Source: Endomicrobium sp. (GTDB lineage Bacteria; Elusimicrobiota; Endomicrobiia; Endomicrobiales; Endomicrobiaceae). From it: a DNA stretch of 6,021 bases. The stretch lies in NCBI GenBank assembly GCA_031255375.1, contig JAIRSP010000034.1, forward strand, positions 1-6,021, given 5' to 3'. The translations under genes were made by a program, and so were the position numbers. Under the pieces are notes generated by a model that searched no databases, had not been told where the DNA came from, and worked only from the letters and a program-made list of their open reading frames with translations. This document shows positions 5,668 through 6,021 of this stretch, piece by piece; position 1 is the stretch's first letter, and the number at the start of each line of letters is the position of its first letter.

Positions 5668-6021
<354 letters not shown>

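Overview
The window is very AT-rich (roughly 25-30% GC by eye), and every gene I can support lies on the minus strand. Read in the direction of transcription (high to low coordinates) the order is: 3' end of glmU, prs, rplY (long TL5/CTC-type L25), pth, a small MTHFR_C-domain protein (metV-like), a metF-like methylenetetrahydrofolate reductase, and the first 587 codons of a membrane pyrophosphatase (hppA) cut by the left edge. The standard code with UGA as stop fits every gene. The glmU-prs-rplY-pth order is an old bacterial cluster found in Firmicutes and several Gram-negative lineages. I cannot name the organism. The AT bias, long spacers inside a normally tight cluster, and the divergent pyrophosphatase suggest an AT-rich, perhaps host-associated or streamlined bacterium with anaerobic-type C1 metabolism, but this is inference.

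Layout. 5665-6021 is the C-terminal acetyltransferase part of GlmU, followed by a weak AT-rich terminator. 5404-5664 is a 261-base spacer with a possible prs promoter. 4474-5403 is prs. 4306-4473 is a 168-base spacer with an extended -10 promoter candidate and a purine-rich Shine-Dalgarno-like site. 3625-4305 is rplY. 3523-3624 holds an inverted repeat next to a -10-like box. 2923-3522 is pth. 2697-2891 (MTHFR_C protein) and 1822-2700 (MTHFR) overlap by 4 bases. 1-1763 is hppA, with a strong Shine-Dalgarno site.

How the genes fit together. GlmU makes UDP-GlcNAc and releases pyrophosphate. Prs makes PRPP, whose later use by phosphoribosyltransferases also releases pyrophosphate. L25 and Pth serve the ribosome and peptidyl-tRNA recycling. 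The MTHFR pair makes methyl-THF. HppA hydrolyses pyrophosphate to pump cations.

I see no mobile element, CRISPR array, tRNA, rRNA or clearly new multi-gene system. The points most worth a second look are the compact two-gene MTHFR, the divergent pyrophosphatase signature, a Gly-to-Glu change in the PRPP loop of Prs, a 12-bp perfect hairpin inside hppA, and an operator-like inverted repeat upstream of pth.
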